Shown one piece after another: positions 47,201 through 55,152 of a stretch of DNA of 64,000 nucleotides (position 1 is its first letter; each line of letters begins with the position of its first letter). The stretch is from Planctomycetota bacterium (lineage in GTDB: Bacteria; Planctomycetota; Phycisphaerae; UBA1845; PWPN01). Made by a program: the position numbers and the translations under genes. The notes under the pieces are model-generated. The model ran no database searches. It was not told the DNA's origin and worked only from the letters and a program-made list of their open reading frames with translations. The stretch spans positions 62,001 to 126,000 of the forward strand of contig JAKLEZ010000009.1 in the NCBI GenBank assembly GCA_022711465.1, written 5' to 3'.

Positions 47201-47713
47201 CAGGACGAGTCGGATCTTGAGTGTTCGCCGGTAGGTCACATCGGGCAGGTGTTCTGCCTTGTCGTTGGCGTCTTCCGCCAGCGGCTTGAAGGTCCAGGTG
47301 ACCGCTCCGTCGGTCACGGCGTGCACCGCGGCGGCGGTCAGCCATTGGCCCTGCCACGGATCGTCGATGGGGTCCTCGATGGTGGGCATGTGCGGCGGCT
47401 CCGGCGGCCAAGAGCGGTTCCAGTACTGAACCTCGGCGTCGACGGCGATCGCCGGGTCTTTCAGTTGCAGTTGGAGCTCGCAGATATCGCGCTCCTCGTC
47501 CCAGACCACGCCGATCCATCGGCTCTCTGCGGGCAAGGCGGTGATCGACTCGACGGTGGTACCTTGTGCGGCGCGTTCATCGGGCCAAGCGGTCAGCCGG
47601 CCGCATTCAGCGAGGTTGAGGCGAGGGCGATCCTGGGCGAGTGTGTTCGAGGCAGCGCCGGCCAGAAGGAGGGCGGCGTACTCAGCGAGACGGAGACAAT
47701 GGCGACTGGGCAT
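44300..47713 (-). CDS. Secreted glycosidase-like protein with (alpha/alpha)6-type catalytic region
   Basis: A 1137-residue exported protein. Residues 1-26 are a signal peptide ending SNTLAQ. The first 600 residues are beta-rich, as in glycoside hydrolases with N-terminal sandwich domains. From about 640 to 1020 a helical region has paired motifs like those of six-hairpin glycosidases (SYHYQVFANEACFQILLLD, YGLDHGTVLWTLARHFF, AGHLEDNSDWGYWFAVNAYC, WSHASGPFYKSPDEARFVNR). Candidate catalytic acids are the Glu and Asp of GHLEDNSDWG, but this is unproven. The family number cannot be assigned by eye. It is the downstream, convergent neighbour of the giant secreted protein, suggesting polysaccharide use outside the cell. 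Confidence 0.7.
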   Translation of the reverse strand: MPSRHCLRLAEYAALLLAGAASNTLAQDRPRLNLAECGRLTAWPDERAAQGTTVESITALPAESRWIGVVWDEERDICELQLQLKDPAIAVDAEVQYWNRSWPPEPPHMPTIEDPIDDPWQGQWLTAAAVHAVTDGAVTWTFKPLAEDANDKAEHLPDVTYRRTLKIRLVLPEKAPRIESLRVFSPSALKPMSIRIELGCGDKHPVSLSGWLEIYNGQLLSAAPWQFGEDDAFEAPGSWKNLRTGSPKGIIANILATEPAPPGSNDITVVTVRTTAKTSDGDTPRTFSFSTLDLEQGPIHVPAMHAYVAQASDTATSAATRPSGEGKIRDRIPREAEQSRDRASREIPPLDPWHRQGGDRVYLPIAADASWQKFAVEYGGEIFISKSGTKAKGAELKRLQWDTDRIHYRIGTGEKPYFRDDHQAQVSIAENCLPIIINRWEHQGLQFEQEAFATLLSGPLDPNDVARSEQTPAICMVRLQVTNPGSQPKKATVWLTLSPEEHFSLHQGGMLATGTNDKSYQPHRLRAVIPPLQAPAARIRVASPDNLDRGQNSILAQFDVAPGKTEQLHVRIPFVSDIPTQQVDRLAAMDYTRERERVATYWRTIVDRTTRFTTPEPEFNSMARSVIPHIHISTTKDPKSGLFMVPAASYHYQVFANEACFQILLLDALGDTERATQYLRTLTQLQGTRPFPGNYTKPYDAVYHGAWVSREYDYTASSYGLDHGTVLWTLARHFFFTRDTRWLDATLPGMMRAVDWIESQRATTRLKNARGEKALEYGLLPAGHLEDNSDWGYWFAVNAYCAAGMTEMAAAMRAVQHPQADQLNRQANEYLNDFRTAILRATELAPVTRMRDRTYSPYVPTKLYQRFRGFGPLRVQYYSRYRRPDLPCYRLSATREVLYGPMILLNLGIFNPHQPIADWILDDWEDNLTLSSSGGFNVHGFTDDKYWFSQGGMVFQSNLQNPILVYLMRQEVPAAIRGLYNGMVSCLYPEVHAFTEEYRMWSHASGPFYKSPDEARFVNRVRDSLVLECGEDLWLANGAPRRWLTSKDGIQVERINSCFGPVSFTLRAGDQANTVVANVTPPTKARPKNLWLFARLPAGTKIKSVQIDGRPWMEFDPARERILIPDGNQPMKVLIQY

Positions 47714-48225
47714 CTGAGCACCTCGGGTGCGAACGGAAGAATGTTGGATCGAGCGAACAGGTCAGCCCTCAACCATTACTTGCCCAGCGCGGTTTTGTCC
47801 AGTAGCCTGCGGAGGGAACCGCGGACTGTGCAAGTCGATGTAACCGGATCTGGAGGGGGCAGAGAGGGCGGATCCTGATGGTGGTCGGATCGTGCCTGGA
47901 TGATCGGGCATTCAACACGGTTTGCCATCGAGGGCTGAGTGTTCCGCGCTTGGGCGGTGTGGGTACCCAGGGAGTCAGCCTGGTCGTGGGCCGCAGTGTT
48001 CGCTCCAACTTCAGCAGCGACCAAGCCTCGGTCCTTTCAGACTCCAGCGGGGCTGTTGTTAGCTGGGCTTGTCAGGGGGGGGGTAGGCGCTGCCGGGGAG
48101 CACAGTAGAATGGCTTGGTGCCGTTGGGGCAGCCCCGGTGGCTGTCAGGCAGGCTGCTTCGGCCGGTGGTCGTGGCACGGGGCGACCGCGCCCGGCGGGC
48201 CTCATTTGAAGGGAAGCGATTCGTC
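47714..48225. other. Divergent intergenic region, no gene seen
   Basis: About 510 bases between the glycosidase-like gene and the next oxidoreductase gene, which diverge. No coding frame is convincing and no clear promoter pair was identified. Confidence 0.4.
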
Positions 48226-49560
48226 ATGAACACCAATCGTCGGGACTTTCTCAAAGCGTCAGCCGCAGCGGGCATGGCCATGGTTGCCGGTCCGGCTCTT
48301 CGGGCGGCCGAGCCGGGCAAGAAGTACAGCCTAGCCTTGATCGGCAGTGGCTGGTGGGGGGGCAACATTCTCCGCGAGGCTCTGGCGTCCGGCGAGTGCA
48401 GGCTTGCAGCCATCTGCGACTGCGACACGAACCAGATGGACAGGACTCGCAGGAAGATCGAGCAGCTCACGGCCGACACGCCCAAGCCGTACGTCGACTT
48501 CCGGGAGTTGCTGGCCCGGGAGAAACCGGAGATCGTCATCAATGCCACGCCCGACCACTGGCACGCCCTGATTACCATGGAGGCTCTCAAGGCCGGCGCC
48601 CACGTCTATGTTGAGAAGCCGATCAGTCACACGATCAAGGAAGGCCGGGCGATGGTCAACGCCGCCCGGGCGGCCGATCGCGTGGTTCAGGTTGGCACCC
48701 ACCGTCGGATGTCGCCGCACAACATTGCCGGCCGGGAGTTTATCCAGAGCGGCAAGGCCGGCAAGATCGGCATGATCCGCTCGTTCGTGTTCTATGGTGG
48801 GGGTCCGGAGAAGCCCGAGCCGAACGCCGAGCCGCCCAAAGGGATGGACTGGGATCTCTACTGCGGCCCGGCGCCGTTGCGGCCGTTCAACCCCCTCATG
48901 CACCCCCGCGGTTTCCGCAGCTTTCTCGACTTCGCCAACGGTCAGTTGGGTGACTGGGGCATCCACTGGCTGGATCAGGTCCTGTGGGTCATGGATCGCC
49001 AGTATCCCCGGCGGGTGTTCAGCGCGGGCGGACGGCCGATCAAGGGCCCGGTGGTCAACACGCCCGAGGCTCAGACCAGCGATGCTCCGGATCACCAGGT
49101 TTCCACTTTTGATTTCGGTGACCTGACCCTCGTCTGGGAGCACCGCCAATTCGCCGGCAACAACGCGGAGAAGACGCATCCCGGTCAGCCGGTGGGGTGT
49201 TTTTTCTACGGGACGGAGGGCACTTTCCACATGGGTTGGCTGGACGGCTGGACGTTCTACCCGGCTGACATGCGCAAGCCGACCCTCCACCAGGACGCCC
49301 AGCTTCACGAGCCGGATCAGCAGAACATCAAGGAGTTGTGGGCGAATTTCCTGGCCTGCATCAAGAGTGGCAAGCGGCCGGTGTGTGACATCGAGATCGG
49401 TCACCGGTCGACGACCATGGCTCTCCTGGGCATGCTGTCGCTCAAGCACGGCAAGAGCATTCAGTGGGATGGTGAGAAGGAGACCATCGTCGGCGACGAA
49501 GCGGCCAACAAGCTCCTGTTTCGTCCGTACCGTTCGCCGTGGGTTTATCCGGGAACGTGA
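48226..49560 (+). CDS. Tat-exported Gfo/Idh/MocA-family oxidoreductase
   Basis: A 444-residue enzyme. The ATG at 48226 gives a near-perfect twin-arginine signal (MNTNRRDFLKASAAAG, R5 R6) with Ala-rich cleavage near 28. The Rossmann domain starts SLALIGSGWWGGNIL; NATPDHWHALITM and HVYVEKPISHTIKEG carry the family Lys and His motifs. GDWGIHWLDQVLWVM is conserved in the C-terminal domain. It belongs to the same broad family as the protein at 14502-15965 but is not a close copy. A sugar or sugar-acid substrate is likely; the adjacent glycosidase-like gene fits that but does not prove it. Confidence 0.93.
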   Translation: MNTNRRDFLKASAAAGMAMVAGPALRAAEPGKKYSLALIGSGWWGGNILREALASGECRLAAICDCDTNQMDRTRRKIEQLTADTPKPYVDFRELLAREKPEIVINATPDHWHALITMEALKAGAHVYVEKPISHTIKEGRAMVNAARAADRVVQVGTHRRMSPHNIAGREFIQSGKAGKIGMIRSFVFYGGGPEKPEPNAEPPKGMDWDLYCGPAPLRPFNPLMHPRGFRSFLDFANGQLGDWGIHWLDQVLWVMDRQYPRRVFSAGGRPIKGPVVNTPEAQTSDAPDHQVSTFDFGDLTLVWEHRQFAGNNAEKTHPGQPVGCFFYGTEGTFHMGWLDGWTFYPADMRKPTLHQDAQLHEPDQQNIKELWANFLACIKSGKRPVCDIEIGHRSTTMALLGMLSLKHGKSIQWDGEKETIVGDEAANKLLFRPYRSPWVYPGT

Positions 49561-49619
49561 GCACGGCCGGTTTCCCGAGCGGGAGGGATCGGCACGGGTG
49601 GGGGAGATTCCGCCCAGAA

Positions 49620-49742
49620 TCAACCATGCAGTTGCATCAGCACGCGGGCGAGGTCCTCGCCGAGCGGTGCCGCCGAGACCAGCCGGCCGGCGTCCTTCAA
49701 TGTGCCGTCGGGATAGCCGATGATTGAGGTGGCCGATATAAT
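49620..49742 (-). pseudogene. Possible gene-tail fragment
   Basis: On the minus strand the frame ending at the TGA 49622-49620 reads SIIGYPDGTLKDAGRLVSAAPLGEDLARVLMQLHG with strongly GC-ending codons, like real genes here. No start codon or ribosome binding site precedes it, and the frame upstream is antisense to hpf. It may be the C-terminal remnant of a lost gene. Confidence 0.25.
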
Positions 49743-49772
49743 CGGCGGCAGCCTGCTAAGAAGGAGACCCGG

Positions 49773-50081
49773 ATGGAGTTCAAGATTCACGGACGCAACC
49801 TGGAGATCACCGAGGCCCTGGCCTCGCACGTCGAGGATCGGTTTTACGCCGCGTTGAGCCAGCACGATCAGCGGGTTGGTGAGATTGCCGTGACGCTGTC
49901 GGACGAAAACGGTCCCAAGGGCGGCGTGGACATGCGATGCCACGCTGTCGTACACCTCAAGCCGCGTGGTACACTGATTGTTGAGGAATTACAGGATGAC
50001 ATGTACGCGGCGGTGAGTCTAGCTGCCGATCGGGCGAAGCATGCCGTGAGCCGCGAACTGGAGCGTCGGCGGGAGAAGTAG
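49773..50081 (+). CDS. hpf: Ribosome hibernation promoting factor
   Basis: The HPF/RaiA family binds the 30S subunit and inactivates ribosomes in stationary phase. The 102 residues fit the short form: MEFKIHGRNLEITEALASHVEDRF, then VAVTLSDE-type strand and the C-terminal helix LIVEELQDDMYAAVSLAADRAKHAV. The ATG at 49773 has AAGGAGA upstream. No C-terminal dimerisation domain of the long form is present. It precedes kdsC by 133 nt. Confidence 0.92.
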   Translation: MEFKIHGRNLEITEALASHVEDRFYAALSQHDQRVGEIAVTLSDENGPKGGVDMRCHAVVHLKPRGTLIVEELQDDMYAAVSLAADRAKHAVSRELERRREK

Positions 50082-50214
50082 GCTCTCGCGATCCGGATTC
50101 TCGCGTAGGTTCCATTCTGATATTGGAGGGCGGGGGCGGCGGTGCCGCCTGTTGCCTCGTCTCCTGCGGGTTTTTAGGGCCGGCATGGTGTAGGGGGCGG
50201 CTGAAGGTGTCCCT

Positions 50215-50739
50215 GTGGTCAGTGGCGAGATACGACTTCTGATTCTGGACGTGGACGGTGTTCTCACCGACGGCACGATCCTGTTTGACGACGCTGGGGG
50301 GCAGTACCGTCGTTTTCACATACGGGATGGGCTCGGGATTGCGATGTGGCGGGCGGTTGGGCGGACGGTGGCCATCCTGACCTCGAAACGGTCTGAGGCG
50401 GTCTTGGCCCGGGCGAAGATGCTCGGCATCGACCTCATAGAGCAAGGGGCAGAGGACAAGCTGCCGGCTTTGGAGCGTATTCTTGGAGCGACGGGGGTGG
50501 CTGCTTCAGATACGGCGTACATGGGCGATGACTTGCTGGACTTGGCCGTCATGAGAGGGGTCGGGTATCCCATCACGGTGGCGGATGGTGCGGAGGCGGT
50601 CAAGGCGGTGGCCCGTCACGTCACGCAGCGATCGGGGGGGCAGGGGGCGGTTCGCGAGGCGATCGAGCACCTGCTGTGCCGCGAGGGGCTTTGGGAGGCT
50701 GCCCTGAGGGCTATCGGCGCGGATCGCGGTGCCGGGTAG
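50215..50739 (+). CDS. kdsC: 3-deoxy-D-manno-octulosonate 8-phosphate phosphatase
   Basis: HAD-family phosphatase that releases Kdo from Kdo-8-phosphate for lipopolysaccharide inner core synthesis. The 174-residue length is typical of the cap-less KdsC subtype. The nucleophile motif is LDVDGVLTDG (D12, D14), followed by FHIRDGLGI, the conserved TSKRSE loop, and the C-terminal YMGDDLLDLAVM with the metal-binding aspartates. The GTG at 50215 has GAAGGTG upstream. It is followed 23 nt later by the LptC/LptA-like gene, the same linkage as in many Gram-negative bacteria. A Kdo-containing LPS is therefore likely in this organism. Confidence 0.93.
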   Translation: MVSGEIRLLILDVDGVLTDGTILFDDAGGQYRRFHIRDGLGIAMWRAVGRTVAILTSKRSEAVLARAKMLGIDLIEQGAEDKLPALERILGATGVAASDTAYMGDDLLDLAVMRGVGYPITVADGAEAVKAVARHVTQRSGGQGAVREAIEHLLCREGLWEAALRAIGADRGAG

Positions 50740-50762
50740 AATGCTGCCCGGAGAGATAACTG

Positions 50763-53700
50763 GTGTTCAGGAAGATCATTCTCGCTGTTGCCTCGTTTGC
50801 CCTAGTCTGTGTTGCCTTCCTCATCTATCAATCGCGGGATGAGGACCGATTTGCGGCCACTCAGCCGGAGGTTCCTCGTCCGCCGGTTCGAGCGGCGGTG
50901 ACCCAGCCGGGGGCGGCTCAACCGTTGGTTGGAGATCAGAAGGGCGCCTTGATTGGCGGTTGGCAGAACGTGCTGCCGGGTGGGGGTTCGAAGATCCACG
51001 TCTACGACCGGGGCGGGGAGGCCAAGTACATTTTCGAGGCTGCCCAGTGGGAGCCGGTCAGCGATACGGAATACCACATGACCAAGCCGTCGGCTCGTGT
51101 TCTGCTGCCGGACGGCCAGCTCGCGTACGTTCAGGCGGACGAGGGTCAGGTGAAGGTTCGCCAGGCGGAGCGGCAGAAGATCGACCCGACGAGCGGCTGG
51201 TTCAAGGGCAATGTTCGGATCATCGTTGATCGAACGAAGCCTGACTGGCGGCGTGACAATCCGGACAAGGCGGCCCCCGAGACTCACCCGGAGACGATTG
51301 ACCGGATCTTCTTGGATGATGCCCGGTTTGACCTGGACTTGGCCCGGCTGGAGACAGACGGCCCCATTCGGGTGGAGAGCGAGCGGGGCTCGCTGGAGGG
51401 TCTGGGTTTTGAGATGGTGTGGAATGAGGTGACCCGGCGGGTCAAGCTCGCCAAGATCAGGCAGGGCGGCAGAGCCACGGTTCGTGGGCAGGAGCTGGCC
51501 CAGTTCGGCGATCTCTCCGGAGATGGGGGATTGGTGGAGGCGGAGTCGGGCTCGGGTGCGACCGATCAGGCGGGTGGTGCCGTTGCCACACAGGAGGCTT
51601 TCCCGGATGCGGTGGTGGATGCAGAAGCGGAGGAAGATGGCGAGAATCGGGAGATCAGCTTCCTTGACCCGGACGCTGCCGCCAGGCAGGTGAGGAAGGA
51701 CCGGATTGACACCTACCAGGTTGTTTTCCGGGACAACATCGTTGCGACGCAGCGACAAGGCGACAAGGTGACCGGTGGTTTGAAGGGTGCCCAGACGGTG
51801 ACGTTGATCACCGACCTGGGTCGCGAGGAGCGGGCAGCGGTCGAGTTCACATCGAAGGGCAGGAAAGCCGGGGGCAAGCGAGGTCAGCCGGGTGCGAAGA
51901 GCCAGCCTGCGAGCCGGCCTCCGGACTCGGGGCCCCCCGGATCCACGCCGGCCGCGACGCAGCCTGGGCCGCCCGAGTCCGCGCTGGAGCTGGTTTGGAC
52001 GGGTGAGGTTACGCTGATGCCGATAGAGAGCTCGGAAACCCAGCCCTCCAGTGGTCCGGCGACGGCCAGTGCCCCTCTTCCCCAGAAGCGGACCCACCTC
52101 ATCGTTGAAGGCGAGCGGATGGAGCTTCAGGACTCGAAGCAAGGCACGATCATCTGCCGCAAGCTGGAGGTTCATAACGAGACGAAGCAGATCTGGCTCA
52201 CGGGTTCGAAGGAATGTCCTGCGGTGATGAGCGCCGGGGCGGACAGTCGGGTTTTGGTCTACGACACCCTTTTCGTCGATCGTCAGGCGGGAATGGCCCG
52301 AATCACCGGACCGGGCATGATGATCCGGCGTGAGGCGCAGCCCAGCGGCCCGGACACCCGCCCGGCCGGCCTGAGGCTTGGTCAAGGTGGGCCTGAGGAG
52401 CCTGCGGTCGAGTTCGAGCTGGCATGGCAGAAGGGTGGGCAGATCGACTTTGACCGAGCCGCGGTGGAGGCGCCCCATCCCACGGCGGGGGAACCGCCGA
52501 TCACGAAGCAGGTCGTGTACCTCAAGCACGCCGCGTTCCAGGGTGGGGTCGACACCGGTCTGTCCAATCAGCGTGTTGCCGCGGACGAGATCGACGTGGT
52601 GTTCGCTCCTCCGGAGGCGAAGCTGGAGCTCCGTCAGAAGGCCAGGCAATCTCGGGCGGACAAGGGCGAATCCAGCAGCCCGATCGACACGACCCAGGCT
52701 CTCCAGGTGGTCGCGACGGGCAACGTCCGCATGAGCCAGCGATCCGATCTCACTGCGGCTCGTCAGGGAGGCGAGCGGACCACGGACCTGGTGACCTGCA
52801 AGCGGCTCGAGATCGAGATGGGCACGGACGATACCGGCCGCAACGTTCCGCGGATAGCCAAGGCGTTCGGGAAGGTCTCTGCCGAGCAGACCGCGCAGCC
52901 CTTTGTCGGCCCGATTCCGGTCGGAGTTCCGCAGGTGCGTGATATCCGAGCCGACGACCAGATCGTCATTGAGCTGGCCTCCGTTCCCAGGCCGATCGCT
53001 GACGCCCAGCGCCAGCAGTTTGAGGCGTATGCCCGCGAGCGGGGCTACACGGAGGAATCGCCGGAATGGCAGCGGTGGGAGCAGAAGATCAAGAATCGCC
53101 GACAGATCGTGCTGAAGAGAATGATGGCTCGCGGCAACGTGACCGCGCGAGACGAGAAGCAGGACCTGAACGATCTGGCAGGCGATTCGGTCGAGTTCCT
53201 CTTTGACGCTGCGGGCAAGATCAGTACCGCCCTGGTGGTGGGCCGATCGGGTGCGCCTGCGAGGATCGATCACAACACGTTCTACATTCGCGGCCAGCAG
53301 ATCAGCCTGAACATGGAGCTGCAGTCGGTGGAGGTTCCCGGGACCGGGCTGCTGCGATTCTACAGTGACCAGGATCTCGACGGGCGTCCCCTGGAGAAGC
53401 GGATCCCTATCGAGGTGACCTGGAACAACCAGATGTGGCTGCGTGGGAAGGAGAACGCCGGCACTTTCACTGGTCGTGTTCGGGGCTCGTCCGAGAACAA
53501 CGTTCTGGAAAGCAGCGAGCTGCGCCTGCGATTTGCGGATGTGGCCAAAAGGCCGGCGAGTGTTCGACCCTCTGCGACCGTCGCCCGGGGGCTTGGGGCC
53601 GCCCTGTGGCCGAGGCAGCAGAAGCGGCCCCGCAACGCGCTCGAGGAGCGGGTCAAGAAGAAGCTGGTTCGGGTGGACGCATCCGGGAATGCGGTGGTTT

Positions 53701-54617
53701 TGTCTTCGGCATATGAACAGGCCACGAACGTGAATGAGACTCGCGTGGCGGCGGCTATCAAGAGCATGCTGCCGGATATCTTGAGGGTTCCGGCCAGCCG
53801 GCCGTCGCGTGCGTCTGACCGGCGACTGCTCAGCCGGGTCCGAGCGGCGGGTCCGCAGATACGTATTGACCTGGAGGAACAGCAGTTTCTAATTGAAGGG
53901 CAAGGCAACCTGCTGGTGGAGGACTATCGGCTGCCGAAGGCGGGTCGTGGCGCGGGTCGCGAAGGGCCTCAAGAGCGGCGCACGGTGCTTGCGCCGTCCT
54001 CACTGCCTGGGGCTGAGAGTGTGGGGCCCAGCCAGACGCTGTTTACGTGGGCCAACTCCTTCACCTTCCTCAACCGCAAGTTCATTGCCGTGCTTGACAA
54101 TCAGGTGGTGATGCGTCATGCGGCCGGGGCGCAGATGGCTCTGGCGGACCGGATCGAATCGGCGCTCAAGCTGGATGAGGAGACCCGCAAGCGTATTACG
54201 AGCCGGGCAGCGACCCTGACGTGCGGCAATCTGGTAGTCCAATTCCAGCGTGACAAGGACGGCAAGACCAAGTCACCCGGGGGGTCGTTGTCCGGAGCGA
54301 CGGCACTGAAGGGTTTCCAGGCTCGTGGGAACGTCTTCTTCACGAGCTCCGAGGCTGATTTGCGGCGGTCGGCATCCGGCTTGGCGATCCTGTATGACGC
54401 GGTCACAGGTCTGGCGGAAATAAGCGGGACTACGCTCCAGGAGGCAGTGATTGAGGAAGCCGAGGTTCGGACAGGGAGGTCAACCGGCTACTGGCACGGC
54501 CTCACTGTCAAGTGGAACCTGAAGACCCGCCAGATTGAGGCGGAAGGCAGCAAGGTCAATGCACCTCGGGGGCGGCAGGATCAGACGCCTCCGACGGGGT
54601 TGCGTCAGCTTAGATAG
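50763..54617 (+). CDS. Giant LptC/LptA-like LPS transport protein
   Basis: A 1284-residue protein whose context and repeats point to the LPS transport bridge. GTG start with GGAGAGA upstream; residues 3-22 form a single membrane anchor, as in LptC. The rest is a periplasmic beta-rich chain with OstA/LptA-like signatures: EGERMELQDSKQGTI (about 448), VVATGNVRMSQ (about 648), GNVTARDEKQDLNDLAGDSV (about 790) and later GNAVVLS and ARGNVFFTSSE. Long Pro/Ala/Gly-rich linkers separate blocks (about 370-410). E. coli LptC and LptA have about 190 residues each, so this is several-fold larger. The call rests on gene order after kdsC plus motif likeness, not on a search. No lptB is adjacent. Confidence 0.75.
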   Translation: MFRKIILAVASFALVCVAFLIYQSRDEDRFAATQPEVPRPPVRAAVTQPGAAQPLVGDQKGALIGGWQNVLPGGGSKIHVYDRGGEAKYIFEAAQWEPVSDTEYHMTKPSARVLLPDGQLAYVQADEGQVKVRQAERQKIDPTSGWFKGNVRIIVDRTKPDWRRDNPDKAAPETHPETIDRIFLDDARFDLDLARLETDGPIRVESERGSLEGLGFEMVWNEVTRRVKLAKIRQGGRATVRGQELAQFGDLSGDGGLVEAESGSGATDQAGGAVATQEAFPDAVVDAEAEEDGENREISFLDPDAAARQVRKDRIDTYQVVFRDNIVATQRQGDKVTGGLKGAQTVTLITDLGREERAAVEFTSKGRKAGGKRGQPGAKSQPASRPPDSGPPGSTPAATQPGPPESALELVWTGEVTLMPIESSETQPSSGPATASAPLPQKRTHLIVEGERMELQDSKQGTIICRKLEVHNETKQIWLTGSKECPAVMSAGADSRVLVYDTLFVDRQAGMARITGPGMMIRREAQPSGPDTRPAGLRLGQGGPEEPAVEFELAWQKGGQIDFDRAAVEAPHPTAGEPPITKQVVYLKHAAFQGGVDTGLSNQRVAADEIDVVFAPPEAKLELRQKARQSRADKGESSSPIDTTQALQVVATGNVRMSQRSDLTAARQGGERTTDLVTCKRLEIEMGTDDTGRNVPRIAKAFGKVSAEQTAQPFVGPIPVGVPQVRDIRADDQIVIELASVPRPIADAQRQQFEAYARERGYTEESPEWQRWEQKIKNRRQIVLKRMMARGNVTARDEKQDLNDLAGDSVEFLFDAAGKISTALVVGRSGAPARIDHNTFYIRGQQISLNMELQSVEVPGTGLLRFYSDQDLDGRPLEKRIPIEVTWNNQMWLRGKENAGTFTGRVRGSSENNVLESSELRLRFADVAKRPASVRPSATVARGLGAALWPRQQKRPRNALEERVKKKLVRVDASGNAVVLSSAYEQATNVNETRVAAAIKSMLPDILRVPASRPSRASDRRLLSRVRAAGPQIRIDLEEQQFLIEGQGNLLVEDYRLPKAGRGAGREGPQERRTVLAPSSLPGAESVGPSQTLFTWANSFTFLNRKFIAVLDNQVVMRHAAGAQMALADRIESALKLDEETRKRITSRAATLTCGNLVVQFQRDKDGKTKSPGGSLSGATALKGFQARGNVFFTSSEADLRRSASGLAILYDAVTGLAEISGTTLQEAVIEEAEVRTGRSTGYWHGLTVKWNLKTRQIEAEGSKVNAPRGRQDQTPPTGLRQLR

Positions 54618-55152
54618 GGACGTTTTTGGCATGAAAGGGCTTGCCTTCGCGCGGGGGGAGCCAATAATAGAGTGGGCGGCGAATGCTGCCATACGTGTGT
54701 TGTGCTCATAGTCCCATTGACGGCGGTCCAGTCCTCTCCCCCCCGCTGTCCAGGGTTCAGATGTCGTGAATCTCTAGTCCGGCCAGGCGAAGCACTCGGG
54801 CGATGTGCCTGACAGAAGGGCACGTCCCGGAACCGCTTTCCGGCTGGGGGATGATGGTGTCGGCGCTTTCCGGTAGGGGAAAGCCGCGTCTTGTACGATG
54901 ACCGTCGTGGCGAGCCATGGAGGGGGAAGCGCCTGCGACGGGCGTGTCGACCGCGCCGCCCCTCCCTGGTTTCCGCCGCTGGGGAGGGCGCGGTCACCGT
55001 TGGGTAGTGATGTGTCCGTGAGGGGAGGTTCGGGGGGCGGGCGAGGAAAGAGGCGGCTTTCAGTCTTGGCCCGGCTCGAACATCGTTGGCCGCGGCCTCG
55101 GGGCGGTGTTTCTACGCTCCGGTGGCCTCATCTTCGGGTCCTATTGGCGTCC
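54618..55152. other. Convergent intergenic region
   Basis: About 535 bases after the LptC/LptA-like gene. No lptB or other known gene is seen on either strand. A 53-codon minus-strand ORF is listed separately as doubtful. Confidence 0.4.
54757..54918 (-). CDS. Doubtful small ORF
   Basis: 53 codons from ATG at 54918 to TGA at 54757, below the size of a normal gene call. The C-terminal half reads DTIIPQPESGSGTCPSVRHI then ARVLRLAGLEIHDI, which looks protein-like, but there is no clear ribosome binding site and no known family. It could also be a remnant. Confidence 0.25.
   Translation of the reverse strand: MARHDGHRTRRGFPLPESADTIIPQPESGSGTCPSVRHIARVLRLAGLEIHDI

Noticed and set aside
50802..53273. 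823-residue minus-strand ORF
   Set aside because: Antisense to the LptC/LptA-like gene, Arg/Leu-rich, no motif or ribosome binding site.
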